From positions 13,560 to 20,292 of the forward strand of contig JAJSZO010000006.1 in NCBI GenBank assembly GCA_030262795.1: a stretch of DNA of 6,733 nt. Direction: 5' to 3'. Within the stretch, counting starts at the first letter, position 1. Each line of letters opens with the position of its first letter. The stretch is from Deltaproteobacteria bacterium (lineage in GTDB: Bacteria > Desulfobacterota > Desulfobacteria > Desulfobacterales > ETH-SRB1). The translations under genes and the position numbers were made by a program. A model generated the notes under the pieces. That model was not told the origin of the DNA and ran no database searches. It worked only from the letters and a program-made list of their open reading frames with translations. Below are positions 6,603-6,733 of the stretch, in pieces.

Positions 6603-6626
6603 AACTCAGGTCCAACTCCTGACATC

Positions 6627-6640
6627 TCATTTCTAAATGA
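6627..6640. repeat. Interrupted palindrome in the leader of the RsbRD-N/dsr transcript
   Basis: TCATTT-CT-AAATGA is a perfect 6-2-6 inverted repeat. It lies 6 bases before the AGGAG (6616-6620) of the RsbRD-N gene in the mRNA. It could be a small RNA hairpin or a protein-binding half-site pair, but it is AT-rich and may be chance. Confidence 0.35.
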
Positions 6641-6666
6641 AAAAATGATACCCAAAACTGATAACT

Positions 6667-6681
6667 CAAGCTTTCAGCTTG
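6667..6681. promoter_or_regulatory. Inverted repeat at the predicted transcription start
   Basis: CAAGCT and AGCTTG flank a 3-base centre, a perfect 6-bp inverted repeat. It begins 4 bases downstream of the -10 box and covers the expected +1 position (about 6679). That is a typical place for an operator, or for a 5'-terminal mRNA hairpin. No regulator gene is visible next to it within the window. Confidence 0.45.
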
Positions 6682-6685
6682 CTGG

Positions 6686-6714
6686 CTTATAATCAAATAA
6701 GAAATTTTTGTCAA
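6686..6714 (-). promoter_or_regulatory. Sigma-70-type promoter for the RsbRD-N/dsrMKJOP unit
   Basis: On the minus strand, TTGACA (6709-6714, a perfect -35) is followed after exactly 17 bases by TATAAG (6686-6691, five of six consensus bases). The sequence upstream of the -35 is AT-rich. The transcript would start near 6679, about 77 bases before the RsbRD-N start codon. I see no equally good promoter directly in front of dsrM, so this one probably serves the whole operon. Confidence 0.75.
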
Positions 6715-6733
6715 GAATAAAAACAATATCAAA

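Noticed and set aside
6593..6625. Ten-codon upstream open frame (ATG at 6625) overlapping the start of the RsbRD-N gene
   Set aside because: It has no good ribosome binding site of its own and no amino-acid pattern typical of a leader peptide. The overlap is probably chance.
6601..6668. Eight-base direct repeat ATAACTCA at 6601-6608 and 6661-6668
   Set aside because: Short AT-rich words recur by chance in this composition. One copy overlaps a start codon and the spacing suggests no known regulatory layout.
1..6733. CRISPR arrays, tRNA or rRNA genes, insertion sequences and attachment sites
   Set aside because: I saw no regularly spaced repeats, no RNA gene signatures and no transposase or integrase remnants. 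Nearly all of the window is accounted for by seven genes.

Overview
The window carries a complete dsrMKJOP cluster, the membrane complex of dissimilatory sulfur metabolism, on the minus strand. A small RsbRD-N-domain gene lies in front of it, and a convergent, window-truncated fdhD-like gene lies behind it. The DNA is AT-rich by eye. A Dsr complex that includes the J, O and P subunits, plus a preceding RsbRD-N gene and a nearby molybdo-enzyme maturation gene, points to an anaerobic sulfate- or sulfur-metabolising bacterium, most likely of the Desulfobacterota. I cannot name a genus. dsrAB and dsrC are not in the window, so the direction of sulfur metabolism is inferred from context only.

Layout, left to right on the plus strand. 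Bases 1-729 encode most of an FdhD-family protein (plus strand, 5' end outside the window). Bases 730-871 form a short convergent intergenic region with a small inverted repeat, a direct repeat of AATCTGCG, and a strong hairpin that looks like a bidirectional terminator. From 872 to 5972 (minus strand, so transcribed right to left) lie dsrP, dsrO, dsrJ, dsrK and dsrM. A 99-base gap containing a long imperfect stem-loop separates dsrM from the RsbRD-N gene (6072-6602). Upstream of that gene is a near-consensus housekeeping promoter (TTGACA, 17 bases, TATAAG). An inverted repeat sits where transcription should start, and a second interrupted palindrome sits in the leader.

Transcription order is therefore: promoter, RsbRD-N gene, stem-loop, dsrM, dsrK, dsrJ, dsrO, dsrP, terminator. 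dsrM/dsrK and dsrJ/dsrO share one base at TAATG stop-start junctions, which suggests translational coupling inside each pair. In the known model of the complex, DsrM (b-haems, membrane) and DsrK (cytoplasmic, Hdr-like iron-sulfur protein) exchange electrons between the quinone pool and the DsrC thiol/trisulfide. DsrJ (tri-haem c), DsrO (periplasmic iron-sulfur protein) and DsrP (NrfD-like membrane protein) form a second module linking the periplasm and the menaquinone pool.

The core is a known system and I see no wholly new one. The points worth a second look are the altered cysteine motif of the FdhD-like protein, the stand-alone RsbRD-N protein with its leader elements, the intercistronic stem-loop before dsrM, the concerted loss of one cluster's ligands in DsrO, a shortened cysteine spacing in the DsrK CCG domain, and a C-terminal CxxC on DsrP.
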